A stretch of DNA of 64,000 nt, from positions 3,534,001 through 3,598,000 of the forward strand of contig NZ_CP102950.1 in the NCBI RefSeq assembly GCF_024741795.1, given 5' to 3'. The translations under genes were made by a program, and so were the position numbers. Position 1 is the first letter of the stretch, and every line of letters starts with the position of its first letter. The stretch comes from Arthrobacter sp. CJ23 (GTDB taxonomy: Bacteria > Actinomycetota > Actinomycetes > Actinomycetales > Micrococcaceae). This document shows, piece by piece, positions 54,105-63,139 of this stretch. The notes beneath the pieces were generated by a model that did not search any database, was not told the DNA's origin, and worked only from the letters and a program-made list of their open reading frames with translations.

Positions 54105-54550
54105 GCGGTCGCTTGGTTTTCCACGACGTTGAAGCTGCTGACATTTGGGATTCAGAATTGCGTACCGAGGCCATGAGACCGACAAATGATCGGGCCGCGC
54201 CACAAGCAAAATGGACGACGCTCAGCGCGTACATGTCACCCCCTACTACAAGGTAGGAGTCAATGGGGAACTGCGATCTTCGACACCGAATGACCCGAAG
54301 GCCTTGAAGCCGGAACTGTGGCACGGATTGGCACAGCCGAAGAGCGGATCGTCTCTGAGGTGAGCCGCATACTGCACGACGCTTGCGGCTTTTGCTGAGT
54401 TACTCGGGGTGGGACGCCGGGTGGATGAGAGGAGGGACCTTTGGGCGCCGCGTAACGGCTTCCGTGCCCAGCACGTTCAGCTGGTCAAGGTTGCCTTCTT
54501 AGAGTCCGTCCGTGAATCACGACAGCTCCACGGACAACTAACATTGAGGC
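54105..54550. other. Low-GC stretch with no clear gene except a possible small ORF
   Basis: About 446 bases between the zinc-ribbon frame and the acetyltransferase. The only plausible frame is 54211-54363. No repeat, tRNA or mobile-element signature was recognised. Confidence 0.5.
54211..54363 (+). CDS. Hypothetical small protein (50 residues)
   Basis: A 50-codon frame whose product begins MDDAQRVHVTPYYKVGVNGE and ends AQPKSGSSLR. Codon use is mixed and there is no ribosome site. It could be real or the remnant of a larger gene at the edge of the glycan locus. Not recognised. Confidence 0.28.
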   Translation: MDDAQRVHVTPYYKVGVNGELRSSTPNDPKALKPELWHGLAQPKSGSSLR

Positions 54551-55090
54551 ATGGGGATCCTAAAGAGGCTTTGGCCGACGCTCTCTCGCGACATCGTCCT
54601 GAATACCGTGCTCAGTTCCGTCCTGATACCGACCGTATTCCGGTGGAAGTTCTACAGTCTCCTCGGCATGCGAATTGAGAAGTCTCGAATCTGCCCTAAT
54701 GTGTGGATGGGTGACCGAAATGTCCAGATCGGTTCCGGAACGTTCATCAACTATCGCTGCGTGTTCAACACTGCGGGCGGCGTTACGATCGGCCGCGACT
54801 GCGACATTGCCATGGATGTTTCATTCATAACAAGCACGCACGAATTGGGCGGCCCTTCGCGCAGGGCCGGGACCCCTAAAACAGCACCCATCAATATTGG
54901 CAGCGGTGTTTGGATCGGAGCGCGAGCTGTCATCCTCCCTGGTGTCACTGTCGGGGACGGTGTTGTCATCGCGGCCGGCTCAGTCGTGACGCGGGACTGC
55001 GAGCCCCATACGCTGTACGCCGGCGTTCCCGCAAAAGCCATAAACTACCCGATGCCTGGCGCCAATCAATCAGTCCAACAGACCAGCTGA
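54551..55090 (+). CDS. Hexapeptide-repeat acyltransferase (WbbJ/Maa-like)
   Basis: A 179-residue left-handed beta-helix acetyltransferase. Hexapeptide turns are seen through VQIGSGTFINYRCVF, VTIGRDCDIAMDV and VWIGARAVILPGVTVGDG. The catalytic His lies in SFITSTHELGG, and the C-terminal YAGVPAKAI is usual for this family. It probably O-acetylates a sugar of a surface polysaccharide. Lower GC than the genes to its left. First enzyme of the glycan locus. Confidence 0.82.
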   Translation: MGILKRLWPTLSRDIVLNTVLSSVLIPTVFRWKFYSLLGMRIEKSRICPNVWMGDRNVQIGSGTFINYRCVFNTAGGVTIGRDCDIAMDVSFITSTHELGGPSRRAGTPKTAPINIGSGVWIGARAVILPGVTVGDGVVIAAGSVVTRDCEPHTLYAGVPAKAINYPMPGANQSVQQTS

Positions 55091-55565
55091 TAGGAGCTTC
55101 TCCAGCGGATAGGGAGTGAAGCTGTTTCTGGCTAGCGGGCGCGGCCGTTCCAGTGGATGCGTTTTGCGCAACCACAGTCCGCTATTTTTCCCTGGCCGGG
55201 ATGCTCCGCATGGTTAGAAGTAGTCGGCAGCCAAGAGGTCGAACTGAAAGATATTGGAAGAATGACTAGCAGTGCATTGATATAGCGGGTTGAAGTTGAA
55301 TCTTCTACCTTCTATCCGTTCGTTTCGACTTACCTATCTAACACGAGGTAGGCATGGTGAGGAACGACTTCCGCGTCGGGATTCGCATGCTTCGCTAGAC
55401 CTATGTTTCGCAAGGTGGCCGTTTGGAGACGGGATCCATCTCGCTTGTTACGGCACACCGGGCGAACGTCCGGGGCCGAGTACAATAAGGCTAGCCATCG
55501 ATATTGCCAGTCCTAGGGACGTGCCACCAGGCGACTTTGGACCATGACTCAGGGGGAACACTAGT
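55091..55565. other. 475-bp leader region of the Wzc-like gene
   Basis: No gene supported. TACAAT at 55481-55486 is a good -10 box, about 80 nt before the kinase start, but no convincing -35 stands at the right distance. Several short AT-rich tracts make this a likely regulated promoter region. Confidence 0.45.
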
Positions 55566-57053
55566 TTGGACCTACGTGACTACTTGCGCGTCCTGCGGCG
55601 CAATTGGATTTTAGTTGTAGCCTTAACTTTGATTGGGTTGCTTGCCGGTGGAGCGTCGTCCGTTCTCACCAAACCGACGTACACTGCGGATACACAGCTA
55701 TTTGTAGCCATACAAAGTTCAGGTTCGGTCCAGGAGCTGCAGCAGGGCAACACATTCAGTCAAGCTCGCGTGCAGTCTTACGTAAAGACCGTCGGGTCAC
55801 CGGCCGTGCTACAGCCGGCCATCGATGATCTTGGGCTCGATGTTACAGCGGAAGAGCTCGCCGCCCGTGTGAAGGCTAGCTCGGAAATCAACACTGTTCT
55901 CATCGAGATCGCTGTGATGGACCAGTCACCCGTTCAGGCAGCCGCAATAGCTCAGGCAGTCGCGAATAGCCTGATCCGCACGATCGACTCACTTGAGCGG
56001 CCAAAAACAGGCGGCTCCTCCCCAGTGGGCCTGTCAATAATTAAGCCCGCGAAAGCTCCAAGCGCGCCGTCCGCGCCGAACACGCGGATGAATCTCTTGG
56101 CCGGTTTGGTCATCGGTCTGGCCATGGGAATTGCAGCTGCAATATTGCGGTCGACCCTGGACAGCAGGATTCGCAACGAGGCCGACCTCAGGCGTGTCAC
56201 GGATGCCCCACTACTCGGCGGTATTTCGTTCGATCAAGACGCCTCAAAGAGGCCACTGCTCACTCAGTGTGCTCCACAAAGTCCCCGGTCCGAGTCCTTT
56301 CGACAGCTCCGAACTAACCTGCAGTTCGCCAATGTATCTGGCCACGCACGATCAGTCCTCATTACTTCCTCGTTACCCGGTGAGGGAAAAAGTACTACTG
56401 CAACGAACCTTTCAATCGCCCTCGCGCAAGCTGGGCTTTCAGTTTGCCTCGTCGACGCTGACCTCCGTCGGCCCATGGTTAATGAGTATCTCGGACTCGA
56501 CCGCAATGCGGGACTTACCACCGCCCTTCTAGGTACTTCGGATGTCAACGATCTGCTTCAGCAGTGGAGCGATGACAATCTCTTCGTGCTTACCTCCGGA
56601 CAAATCCCGCCAAACCCTAGTGAGCTGCTTGGGTCAGAGGAGATGAAGCAACTGATTACCCGCCTTGAACAGGCATTCGATACGGTCATAATCGATGCTC
56701 CCCCACTGCTCCCAGTTACCGATTCCGCTGTGCTGTCACAACACGTCGGAGGCGTCGTAATCGTAGCCGGGTCGCAAAAACTCCGCTACCAAGATCTTGA
56801 AAAGTCCTTGGCAGCACTTGCGATGGTTGGTTCAAATGTCCTTGGCGTAGTACTAAACCGGATCCCAGCCAAAGGACCGGACTCGTACTCCTACACCTAT
56901 TACAGCCACGACGAGATGCACCTCAAGCCTTCGGAGGTCTCAAATGGCGCCAACCAGAAGACCCGTCGTCGTTCAGCAGAGGCGTCAGAAGCGCAGTCAG
57001 GGATCCGTCCTGCCACGGTCTTCCCTGGAGAACATGTCGGTGGGCGCAGGTAA
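55566..57053 (+). CDS. Polysaccharide chain-length/tyrosine autokinase (Wzc-like)
   Basis: A 495-residue bacterial tyrosine kinase. Residues 1-200 are a Wzz-type domain between two membrane segments (about 13-33 and 176-195). The cytoplasmic kinase has Walker A SSLPGEGKSTTATN (268-281), Walker A-prime LVDADLRRP and Walker B IIDAPP. A C-terminal tyrosine cluster (DSYSYTYYSHDE, near 449-460) is the autophosphorylation tail. Sensor and kinase are one chain, as in proteobacterial Wzc and many actinobacteria. TTG start at 55566 has GGGGGAA upstream. It controls export/length of the polymer. Confidence 0.9.
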   Translation: MDLRDYLRVLRRNWILVVALTLIGLLAGGASSVLTKPTYTADTQLFVAIQSSGSVQELQQGNTFSQARVQSYVKTVGSPAVLQPAIDDLGLDVTAEELAARVKASSEINTVLIEIAVMDQSPVQAAAIAQAVANSLIRTIDSLERPKTGGSSPVGLSIIKPAKAPSAPSAPNTRMNLLAGLVIGLAMGIAAAILRSTLDSRIRNEADLRRVTDAPLLGGISFDQDASKRPLLTQCAPQSPRSESFRQLRTNLQFANVSGHARSVLITSSLPGEGKSTTATNLSIALAQAGLSVCLVDADLRRPMVNEYLGLDRNAGLTTALLGTSDVNDLLQQWSDDNLFVLTSGQIPPNPSELLGSEEMKQLITRLEQAFDTVIIDAPPLLPVTDSAVLSQHVGGVVIVAGSQKLRYQDLEKSLAALAMVGSNVLGVVLNRIPAKGPDSYSYTYYSHDEMHLKPSEVSNGANQKTRRRSAEASEAQSGIRPATVFPGEHVGGRR

Positions 57054-57607
57054 CACTCCTCGTCCATGGGAGTTGTCCGGGGGAACGGCCGCAGCTTTTC
57101 AGGCCGAAGGTGTGTCGTCGAAAACAGTCGACGCAACGGGACTCCGGGCGTTGATTGGGGACGCTTCGGCATCCTGACCCGGGCGACGGCGTTTCGAGGC
57201 GCATGGGTCCCGGGAAAGGGATTCCCTGATGTGTGTTGTGCCGCCGTCCGGACGGCGCTGGTGAGGATAGCCGGTCCTATCTTGCTCTTCCGACTGGGCA
57301 CATTAGTCCCACAGCAGCTTTCCTCTACTGGCCTCCGCCGGGAACGCTGACTTTCGACCAATGCAATGAACTCTCGATGCCATGCCGACATGGGCCGGCC
57401 TGGTTTCTGGCACTGATATCGGTACCGGTACCGGTACCGGTACCGCGATACTTCCGCATTTTGACATAAGACGGGATGCCTAAGCCATCCAGCCAAGACC
57501 GCTTACACCGCCCACCCAGAACTTGAGGCCTTTGTTACACACCGCAGCAGGCCCTCTGACACCTTCGTCGGATTGCCGCATCTCGGTCATACTCTTGGGG
57601 GAAATTC
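57054..57607. other. 554-bp intergenic stretch with a GGTACC microsatellite
   Basis: No gene supported. It contains (CGGTAC)4 at 57420-57445 and, just before the next gene, GGGGGAAATTC as its ribosome site. Possible remnant reading frames were not recognised. Confidence 0.5.
57420..57445. repeat. Self-complementary hexamer tandem repeat (CGGTAC)n
   Basis: Four head-to-tail CGGTAC units plus CG, flanked by GATAT and GATAC. Each GGTACC is its own complement, so the block can fold as a short cruciform or slip during replication. Confidence 0.85.
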
Positions 57608-59752
57608 ATGCCTATCGCGCTGCTGCGTAACTTCACGCCCAAACGGCGTGTATCTCCATTTGGGACAGTCGGACGATCACCCAGTCTAGGTAAGACATCT
57701 CTGCGTCCTGATATTCAAGGCCTACGTACTTTTGCCGTCGTGGCTGTGATCCTCGACCATCTCCTTGGGTGGCCCAGCGGAGGGTTCGTCGGGGTCGACA
57801 TTTTCTTTGTCATTTCAGGTTTCCTGATTACAGGCCTGCTCCTACGTGAGCACGAACGGACTGGCCGAATCGCCTTTGGCAGCTTCTACAGGCGCCGCAT
57901 TAAGCGAATCCTTCCAGCCGCTGTCCTCGTCCTCGTCGGGACAGTGATCGCTGGATTCTTCATCTTCAACAAGGTTAGGGCTTGGAACACATTCTGGGAC
58001 GGGATCTGGGCATTCCTCTTTGGTGCTAACTGGCGACAGACGGTCGTCGGAACTGATTACTTCGCCGCTGGAGGCCCGGTCTCGCCGCTCCAGCACTATT
58101 GGTCCCTTGCTGTAGAGGAACAGTTCTACTTCGTGTGGCCTTGGCTGATGCTGGCGCTGTTCGCCCTGACGGGTCGCCTATATAAGGGCCGCGCAAACCC
58201 GCGAGTCGTCGCAGGAATGGCCATGGCAGTCCTAACGCTGGGCTCGCTCGCTTGGTCGATCTGGGACACAGCGACGAACCCAAGCGTCGCCTACTTCTCA
58301 ACTTTCTCCCGCGCATGGGAACTCGGAGTCGGTGCTCTGCTGGCGTGCTCGGCAAGCATCTTGCCCCGGATGCGCTCATCTTGGCGGCCATTCCTCGCCT
58401 GGATCGGCATCGCGGGCATGGTCGCATCACTCTTCCTGATCGACCCGCAGAAGAATTTCCCTGGCCCGTCGGCCCTCCTCCCCGTCCTCTCGACGGCGCT
58501 GGTAATTGCAGCAGGCACAGGCACTTCAGAACACAAGTTCCTTTGGCCGCTAACGAACCCCGTGTCGCGCTACATCGGGGATGTCTCATACTCGCTGTAC
58601 CTCTGGCATTTCCCGGTGATCATCTTTGCCAGTGCTTTGAACGCTGATAAGCAAGGCTTCTTCCATAACATGGCTGCCTTTACGGCAATGCTTCTGTTGT
58701 CAGTATTCGCGTACCACTTGGTCGAGGATCCCATCCGCAAGTCTCGCTGGCTGAGCGGGGAACGGCACTGGCTCCGTCACGTCAGCGTTCCCGACTCTTA
58801 CAAAGTCACGGCGCTTGCTGCTCTGGCGACTGTTACTGCCATTGTCGTGGGCGCGGCCATGGTGGCCAAACCTCCTGTGGAACAAGGCTCCCTCGCACAG
58901 CCCGCAGCGGTTAGCGCGCCTAATCCGACGGCTTCTGCCGCAACGCCGACCGCCGGGCCCGAAGTGACAGCCTTACAAAGGCAAATCGCAACCGCGCTCT
59001 CTGCAACTTCTTGGCCTGAGAACTTAATCCCCACCATGGATGAGGCCGTCGGCAACCACGAAGCACCAGCGGGAGTCGCCGAATGCGGAAAGACCGTTGC
59101 ACCTTCCCTGACCGATTGCGTGTGGGGCGACGTAGACGCACCGAAAACCGCGGTGGTCGTCGGGGACTCTGTGGGCGTCGCCTGGGTCCCGGCCCTGATG
59201 GGAACATACGCCAAGGGCGACTGGAAACTCCTCATGCGTGCCCAGTTTGGCTGCCCGTTCGCCGAACGGGCAGCCAAGAATGAGACCGCCGACTGCGCGA
59301 AGCACAAGCAAGCCACAATCAGCGACGTTCAGCAGATCAAGCCAGACTTGCTGATCGTTGCGAACAACTACCCTGACTCGGGTGACGCGCCAGCATGGGC
59401 GAGGGGCGGAACCGCGATCCTGGCGAAAGCTGGAGCGAAGTCCACCGTCGTTCTGTCGTCTCCGCCCCACGACAAAGACGTTCAAAAATGCTACAAGCCA
59501 GGAAGTGCGCCACGCGACTGTGTGAGCGTGGTCAACAGCTGGTATACGGACCTCACTTTCGCTGAACGGCGAGCTTTCGAGGACGCGGGTGCCAAATATG
59601 TGAACACGACACCTTTGTTCTGCTCGTCCGACGGCATTTGCCCAGCCTTTGTAGGTGAGACGCCCGTGAAGCTCGACCAGGTGCATATGACCCTCTGGTA
59701 CGGGGAAAAAGTTGCGCCGGCGCTGAATGAACTTATCCGGCCGCTTCCGTAG
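57608..59752 (+). CDS. Acyltransferase-3 family protein with SGNH domain (OafA/YrhL type)
   Basis: A 714-residue membrane acyltransferase. Residues about 35-380 hold ten or so hydrophobic segments with the family motifs RPDIQGLRTFAVVAVIL, GFVGVDIFFVISGFLI and QHYWSLAVEEQFYFVWP. A Pro/Ala/Thr linker near 440-460 leads to an extracytoplasmic SGNH hydrolase-like domain with VVVGDSVGVAW and the closing LDQVHMTLWYG (Asp/His). It probably O-acylates a cell-wall or exported polysaccharide. GGGGGAAATT precedes the ATG; the first 30 residues are basic. Confidence 0.88.
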   Translation: MPIALLRNFTPKRRVSPFGTVGRSPSLGKTSLRPDIQGLRTFAVVAVILDHLLGWPSGGFVGVDIFFVISGFLITGLLLREHERTGRIAFGSFYRRRIKRILPAAVLVLVGTVIAGFFIFNKVRAWNTFWDGIWAFLFGANWRQTVVGTDYFAAGGPVSPLQHYWSLAVEEQFYFVWPWLMLALFALTGRLYKGRANPRVVAGMAMAVLTLGSLAWSIWDTATNPSVAYFSTFSRAWELGVGALLACSASILPRMRSSWRPFLAWIGIAGMVASLFLIDPQKNFPGPSALLPVLSTALVIAAGTGTSEHKFLWPLTNPVSRYIGDVSYSLYLWHFPVIIFASALNADKQGFFHNMAAFTAMLLLSVFAYHLVEDPIRKSRWLSGERHWLRHVSVPDSYKVTALAALATVTAIVVGAAMVAKPPVEQGSLAQPAAVSAPNPTASAATPTAGPEVTALQRQIATALSATSWPENLIPTMDEAVGNHEAPAGVAECGKTVAPSLTDCVWGDVDAPKTAVVVGDSVGVAWVPALMGTYAKGDWKLLMRAQFGCPFAERAAKNETADCAKHKQATISDVQQIKPDLLIVANNYPDSGDAPAWARGGTAILAKAGAKSTVVLSSPPHDKDVQKCYKPGSAPRDCVSVVNSWYTDLTFAERRAFEDAGAKYVNTTPLFCSSDGICPAFVGETPVKLDQVHMTLWYGEKVAPALNELIRPLP

Positions 59753-59791
59753 TAGGAACTACCTGTACTGGCGTGATTGCTCCGATAGCAC

Positions 59792-59831
59792 AATGGCCCC
59801 ACCTTTCCGTGTTAGGGAGGGCGGGGCCATT
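59792..59831 (+). terminator. Hairpin terminator after the acyltransferase
   Basis: AATGGCCCC pairs with GGGGCCATT, with extra partial pairing inside (ACCTTTCC against GGGAGGGC). It lies 40 bp past the stop and is followed by TTGC, so it is a conventional GC-rich terminator. Confidence 0.8.
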
Positions 59832-60038
59832 TGCATCAGAACACTGGCAACTTGGTGACGAGATTAACTACTGAGGCGATGCCGTCGACCATGCATGACA
59901 TGGGTGTGTTCCGTCAGCGACTGGCTGTCCGAAAGCAACCGTCCACGTACCAGACCTGGTGAAGCTTGTCAGGCGGGCTTGAAGCTTCCTCCGGTTGAAG
60001 GCATTCCTATCAGCGTCCGCAGAATATCGGGGCGGTTT

Positions 60039-60653
60039 CTAGACGTTCTCGGCCGCCACGTCGTGAAGGATCTCTTCGGGCGGACGTAACCAAAAGGCTT
60101 TCTCGCTGACCACGTCCCGCTCTTGCTCGGTCAAGCGCTGGCCGATGATGCGCGCTGGATTTCCCACAACGATACTGAAATCCGGCACGTCCTTGGTCAC
60201 AACCGAACCGGCTCCCACTACAGCGCCGGTTCCTATACTTCTGCACCCTGGAAGAATGAGTGCACCAGCACCGATCCATGCGTCGTCCCCTATCTCGCAC
60301 GTGGTCCGTTCTACATCGCGTTCGGAACCTACTAGGCCCAGCCGAGGATTGTAGAAGTAGGGATGTAGGGAAAGGCTGCCCAAAGGATGGGCGGCGCCAA
60401 ATCTGCGGACGTCAGGACCGATGGACACGTATGCTCCGATCTTTAGCCCAGCGTCAGACATGCCGGGCACTAGAAGAGACCCATAGCTATAGTTACCCAC
60501 CACAACGTCGTGTCGTCCTGCTAAGTAACCCCTAAGCGAGAGTGACGTCATCTGTCCGCCTTCAAGCCGCACTGCCACCGCCAGGAGAAAGCGCCCCCAT
60601 CTTCCGGGTCCGAGGCGGTTAGCGAACCGGTGAACAATGGATGATTTCATCAT
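60039..60653 (-). CDS. Hexapeptide-repeat O-acetyltransferase (serine-acetyltransferase-like fold)
   Basis: A 204-residue acetyltransferase of the left-handed beta-helix class. Segments are [31 protein letters not shown] and [17 protein letters not shown], ending in [10 protein letters not shown] basic N-terminal helix and a Trp/Pro-rich C-terminal tail (FWLRPPEEI) resemble polysaccharide O-acetyltransferases such as WcaF-like proteins. Start ATG 60653, 9 bp after the flippase stop. Acts with the other three minus-strand genes of the glycan locus. Confidence 0.83.
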   Translation of the reverse strand: MMKSSIVHRFANRLGPGRWGRFLLAVAVRLEGGQMTSLSLRGYLAGRHDVVVGNYSYGSLLVPGMSDAGLKIGAYVSIGPDVRRFGAAHPLGSLSLHPYFYNPRLGLVGSERDVERTTCEIGDDAWIGAGALILPGCRSIGTGAVVGAGSVVTKDVPDFSIVVGNPARIIGQRLTEQERDVVSEKAFWLRPPEEILHDVAAENV

Positions 60654-60662
60654 GTAGGACTC

Positions 60663-61931
60663 CTAGGACTTTCCGAAGAAGATGCGTACAGTTCGCTTAA
60701 TGTCGCCAAAACCAGGAATCATCCGGGTGAGGCCCACTCCCAGGCCTGACGCCGTAATGATCACGAGGATCAGATTCGCAACAATCACGACCACGATCGC
60801 GCCGGCCATTCCCCATACGGGTAGGGCCAGAGCAAAGCCCCCAACGATAATCGCCAAAGCTATCGAATGTCCGAGGAACATGACCCGCCCGCGACCCATA
60901 GCATTGAGAATTCCTGCCTGAACAGATGCAACAACTCCCAGAGCTACCACCGGGGCAAGCCACAAAACGAGAATGGAAGCCTCGGAGAACTCGGAACCAA
61001 AAACGAACTCTACGAAGAGCGGTGCAAGGGCGACGACCGCCAAACTCGACACAATTCCGAGAATCCAGCTTGAGCGGACAGCCTCTCCGATCAGGGCTCG
61101 TTGGCCCCGCCTGGCAGTGTTGGCGATTGACCCAAAGTAGCTGGCGGCCAGTGCCTGGCTGAGCGAAAGAGGGGCCGTCACAACTGAAGCGGCTACCGAA
61201 TACAGTCCCACGGACGCAGCGCCTAACAGCGGAAGCATAAGAACCTGATCAAGTCTTCTGAGGCCGGCTTCGGCAGCAGTGCTGCCCGCATACTCTCGAC
61301 TCTCACGAACCACGATTCTGAGCCCGAGACGTGGTCCGCGCAGACTTATCCGCAGACGGTGCCAGGAGAGCAACGCAGTCAGGATGGTTGAGCATCCGTA
61401 GACAGCTAGGACGGTTGCCGAGGAAATCAGGCCGACGCTCCAGACGGTTACTACACCAACCACCATCACCAAAGGCTGGGTGAGGAATACTAGCATCACG
61501 CCAAAGTAGTCCGACCGGACGACAAAAATTGAGACATCAACCATCCATGAAATGGCCAGTGGCGATATCAAAACTACTATGTCAGCAGTGAGCAATACGT
61601 CTGGGGTAAAGCTGGAAAACAAAGTAAAGTGCAAAATTAGGGCTAGCAACGTAGCCGGTATGAAGAGGATAAGACACAGTACTCGTGCAGAGCGGACAAC
61701 GCTCTCCTCGTCTCCGACTGCAGCAATACGACGAACACCCAGGTGAAGGCCATACGAGAGAAGCACGGGTGCGAGGCCGAAGACGGCGATTGCGGTGGCC
61801 GTCTCCCCTCTTCCTACCGGTCCCAAAAACCTAGCAATCAGTGGCACCGACACAAACGACAGAGCGGTCGCTATTAACCGCCCAATCGCCATGAGGCTGG
61901 GAGTGTTCCAGCGAGAGAACTTGGAGGTCAT
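60663..61931 (-). CDS. Polysaccharide flippase (Wzx/MATE-like)
   Basis: A 422-residue membrane protein with about twelve hydrophobic segments of the oligosaccharide-flippase superfamily. The N-terminus IARFLGPVGRGETATAIAVFG and GLRRLDQVLMLPLLGAASVGLYSVAASVV-type segments (the latter split across helix 7) are characteristic. It moves lipid-linked repeat units across the membrane. Start ATG 61931 overlaps the preceding stop by ATGA. Confidence 0.85.
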   Translation of the reverse strand: MTSKFSRWNTPSLMAIGRLIATALSFVSVPLIARFLGPVGRGETATAIAVFGLAPVLLSYGLHLGVRRIAAVGDEESVVRSARVLCLILFIPATLLALILHFTLFSSFTPDVLLTADIVVLISPLAISWMVDVSIFVVRSDYFGVMLVFLTQPLVMVVGVVTVWSVGLISSATVLAVYGCSTILTALLSWHRLRISLRGPRLGLRIVVRESREYAGSTAAEAGLRRLDQVLMLPLLGAASVGLYSVAASVVTAPLSLSQALAASYFGSIANTARRGQRALIGEAVRSSWILGIVSSLAVVALAPLFVEFVFGSEFSEASILVLWLAPVVALGVVASVQAGILNAMGRGRVMFLGHSIALAIIVGGFALALPVWGMAGAIVVVIVANLILVIITASGLGVGLTRMIPGFGDIKRTVRIFFGKS

Positions 61932-63139
61932 TTGCCACGAACTGTGCGCAGAAAAGTGCCAGCCGTTGCGCGCGTATTCTGCCGGATAGATGCAACGGCT
62001 AGGCCAAGCAACCCAAAGCCTCGATAAATTGGGACTGGGCGCCCGCCTAGGATGCGGCCCGCTAGTCGACCGACCATAGTCGTTCGTCTAATCCTCTGAA
62101 GCGGTTGGATTGTCATCAGAGCATCCATATTCGCCGGAGCAAGAATGAGGACACCGGCAGAAACCGCTTCCTCCACAATGTTGAGGCCACGCGCGGTGCG
62201 GGCAATAACAACGGAGTTGCCCTCCGAATCGCTAAAAGACGGATAGCCTTTAGAGTCGGTTTCCCAGTAATCACCTACGGCTATGTCGGCGAATTCACCA
62301 GTGCCGTCGACGCACACCTTGCAACGCCACTGAAGATCACGCCCAAGATGTTTGCCCCACGAGTCATCGTATGAAACCTGGCTGACTTCACCGGTTTCAT
62401 CCTCAAATCTGAAATAGCCGGGCCATCCATTGCCTCGGTACCGGAGTGACTTGATACCGTCCGGATTGCCACCCATCTTCTCAATAAGGCGGTCAGTGGC
62501 AAGCTGGCTCGGGGTACCTGCACAAAAGAACGAGAGCCGCACGGGTCCATCTTGTCCCTGAGCATCCCCGAACTGTGAGGCGGCATAGGCTTCACAAGGC
62601 TTGCCCACGAAGACGCTTTTGCTGTTTTGGTGATCGTACTGGCTGGCGTTCGCAACAGGTGCATACCGTGAACCCGAGGCAGCCACGGCTTCTTCCCTAG
62701 ACATAATACGGACCGGGACACTTCGCGAGGGTGCGTCGACTTGAGCGCCAACGCCGGTGACCTGCGTTGCTCGCCTGGACTCAAGCAACCAAACGCTCAG
62801 TGCAGTTAGCACGCCTCCGCTGCTGGCGCTGAATCGAACTTCATCATCAGTGGCAAAGCCGGTCCAAACCCCGAAGTAGCTTCCAAAAACAGGATGCGAC
62901 ATCGGAGCGCTCAATCGTCGTGCATCGACGCCGACTCCCGGGCAAATTCGTCGAAAGTCCGCGGTAAGTCGTCTGTCGTCGCTGGCCTGCGGCCCGGACG
63001 CAACAGTCGGCCTGAGAAAGCCCTCGTCTGTCAAGCCCATAGAGATCGACGAATCAATCAATGTGCAGGCGCCGCATCCGCTGCATCGACCGCTGCTAGC
63101 GACGCTTGATACCGCCCGCTCTAATCTTGAGGATCTCAC
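61928..63139 (-). CDS. Coenzyme F420 hydrogenase/dehydrogenase beta-subunit-like protein
   Basis: A 403-residue iron-sulfur flavoprotein-like protein. The N-terminal Cys19, Cys22 and Cys25 (CSGCGAC) look like a ferredoxin-type cluster, and further cysteines lie in VGKPC, SFFCAGTPS and WRCKVC with ADIAVGDYW, the usual F420-beta family segments. In glycan loci such proteins accompany pyruvyltransferases and flippases, where their reaction is not settled. GTG start at 63139 follows the pyruvyltransferase stop directly (TAGGTG). Confidence 0.82.
   Translation of the reverse strand: MRSSRLERAVSSVASSGRCSGCGACTLIDSSISMGLTDEGFLRPTVASGPQASDDRRLTADFRRICPGVGVDARRLSAPMSHPVFGSYFGVWTGFATDDEVRFSASSGGVLTALSVWLLESRRATQVTGVGAQVDAPSRSVPVRIMSREEAVAASGSRYAPVANASQYDHQNSKSVFVGKPCEAYAASQFGDAQGQDGPVRLSFFCAGTPSQLATDRLIEKMGGNPDGIKSLRYRGNGWPGYFRFEDETGEVSQVSYDDSWGKHLGRDLQWRCKVCVDGTGEFADIAVGDYWETDSKGYPSFSDSEGNSVVIARTARGLNIVEEAVSAGVLILAPANMDALMTIQPLQRIRRTTMVGRLAGRILGGRPVPIYRGFGLLGLAVASIRQNTRATAGTFLRTVRGK

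Noticed and set aside
57240..57500. Minus-strand frame with an RYRYRYRY tract
   Set aside because: The tract is only the translation of the (CGGTAC)n repeat and the frame has no other protein features.
59753..60038. tRNA or small RNA gene in the gap after the acyltransferase
   Set aside because: Only a terminator hairpin was found; no cloverleaf or conserved T-loop is visible.
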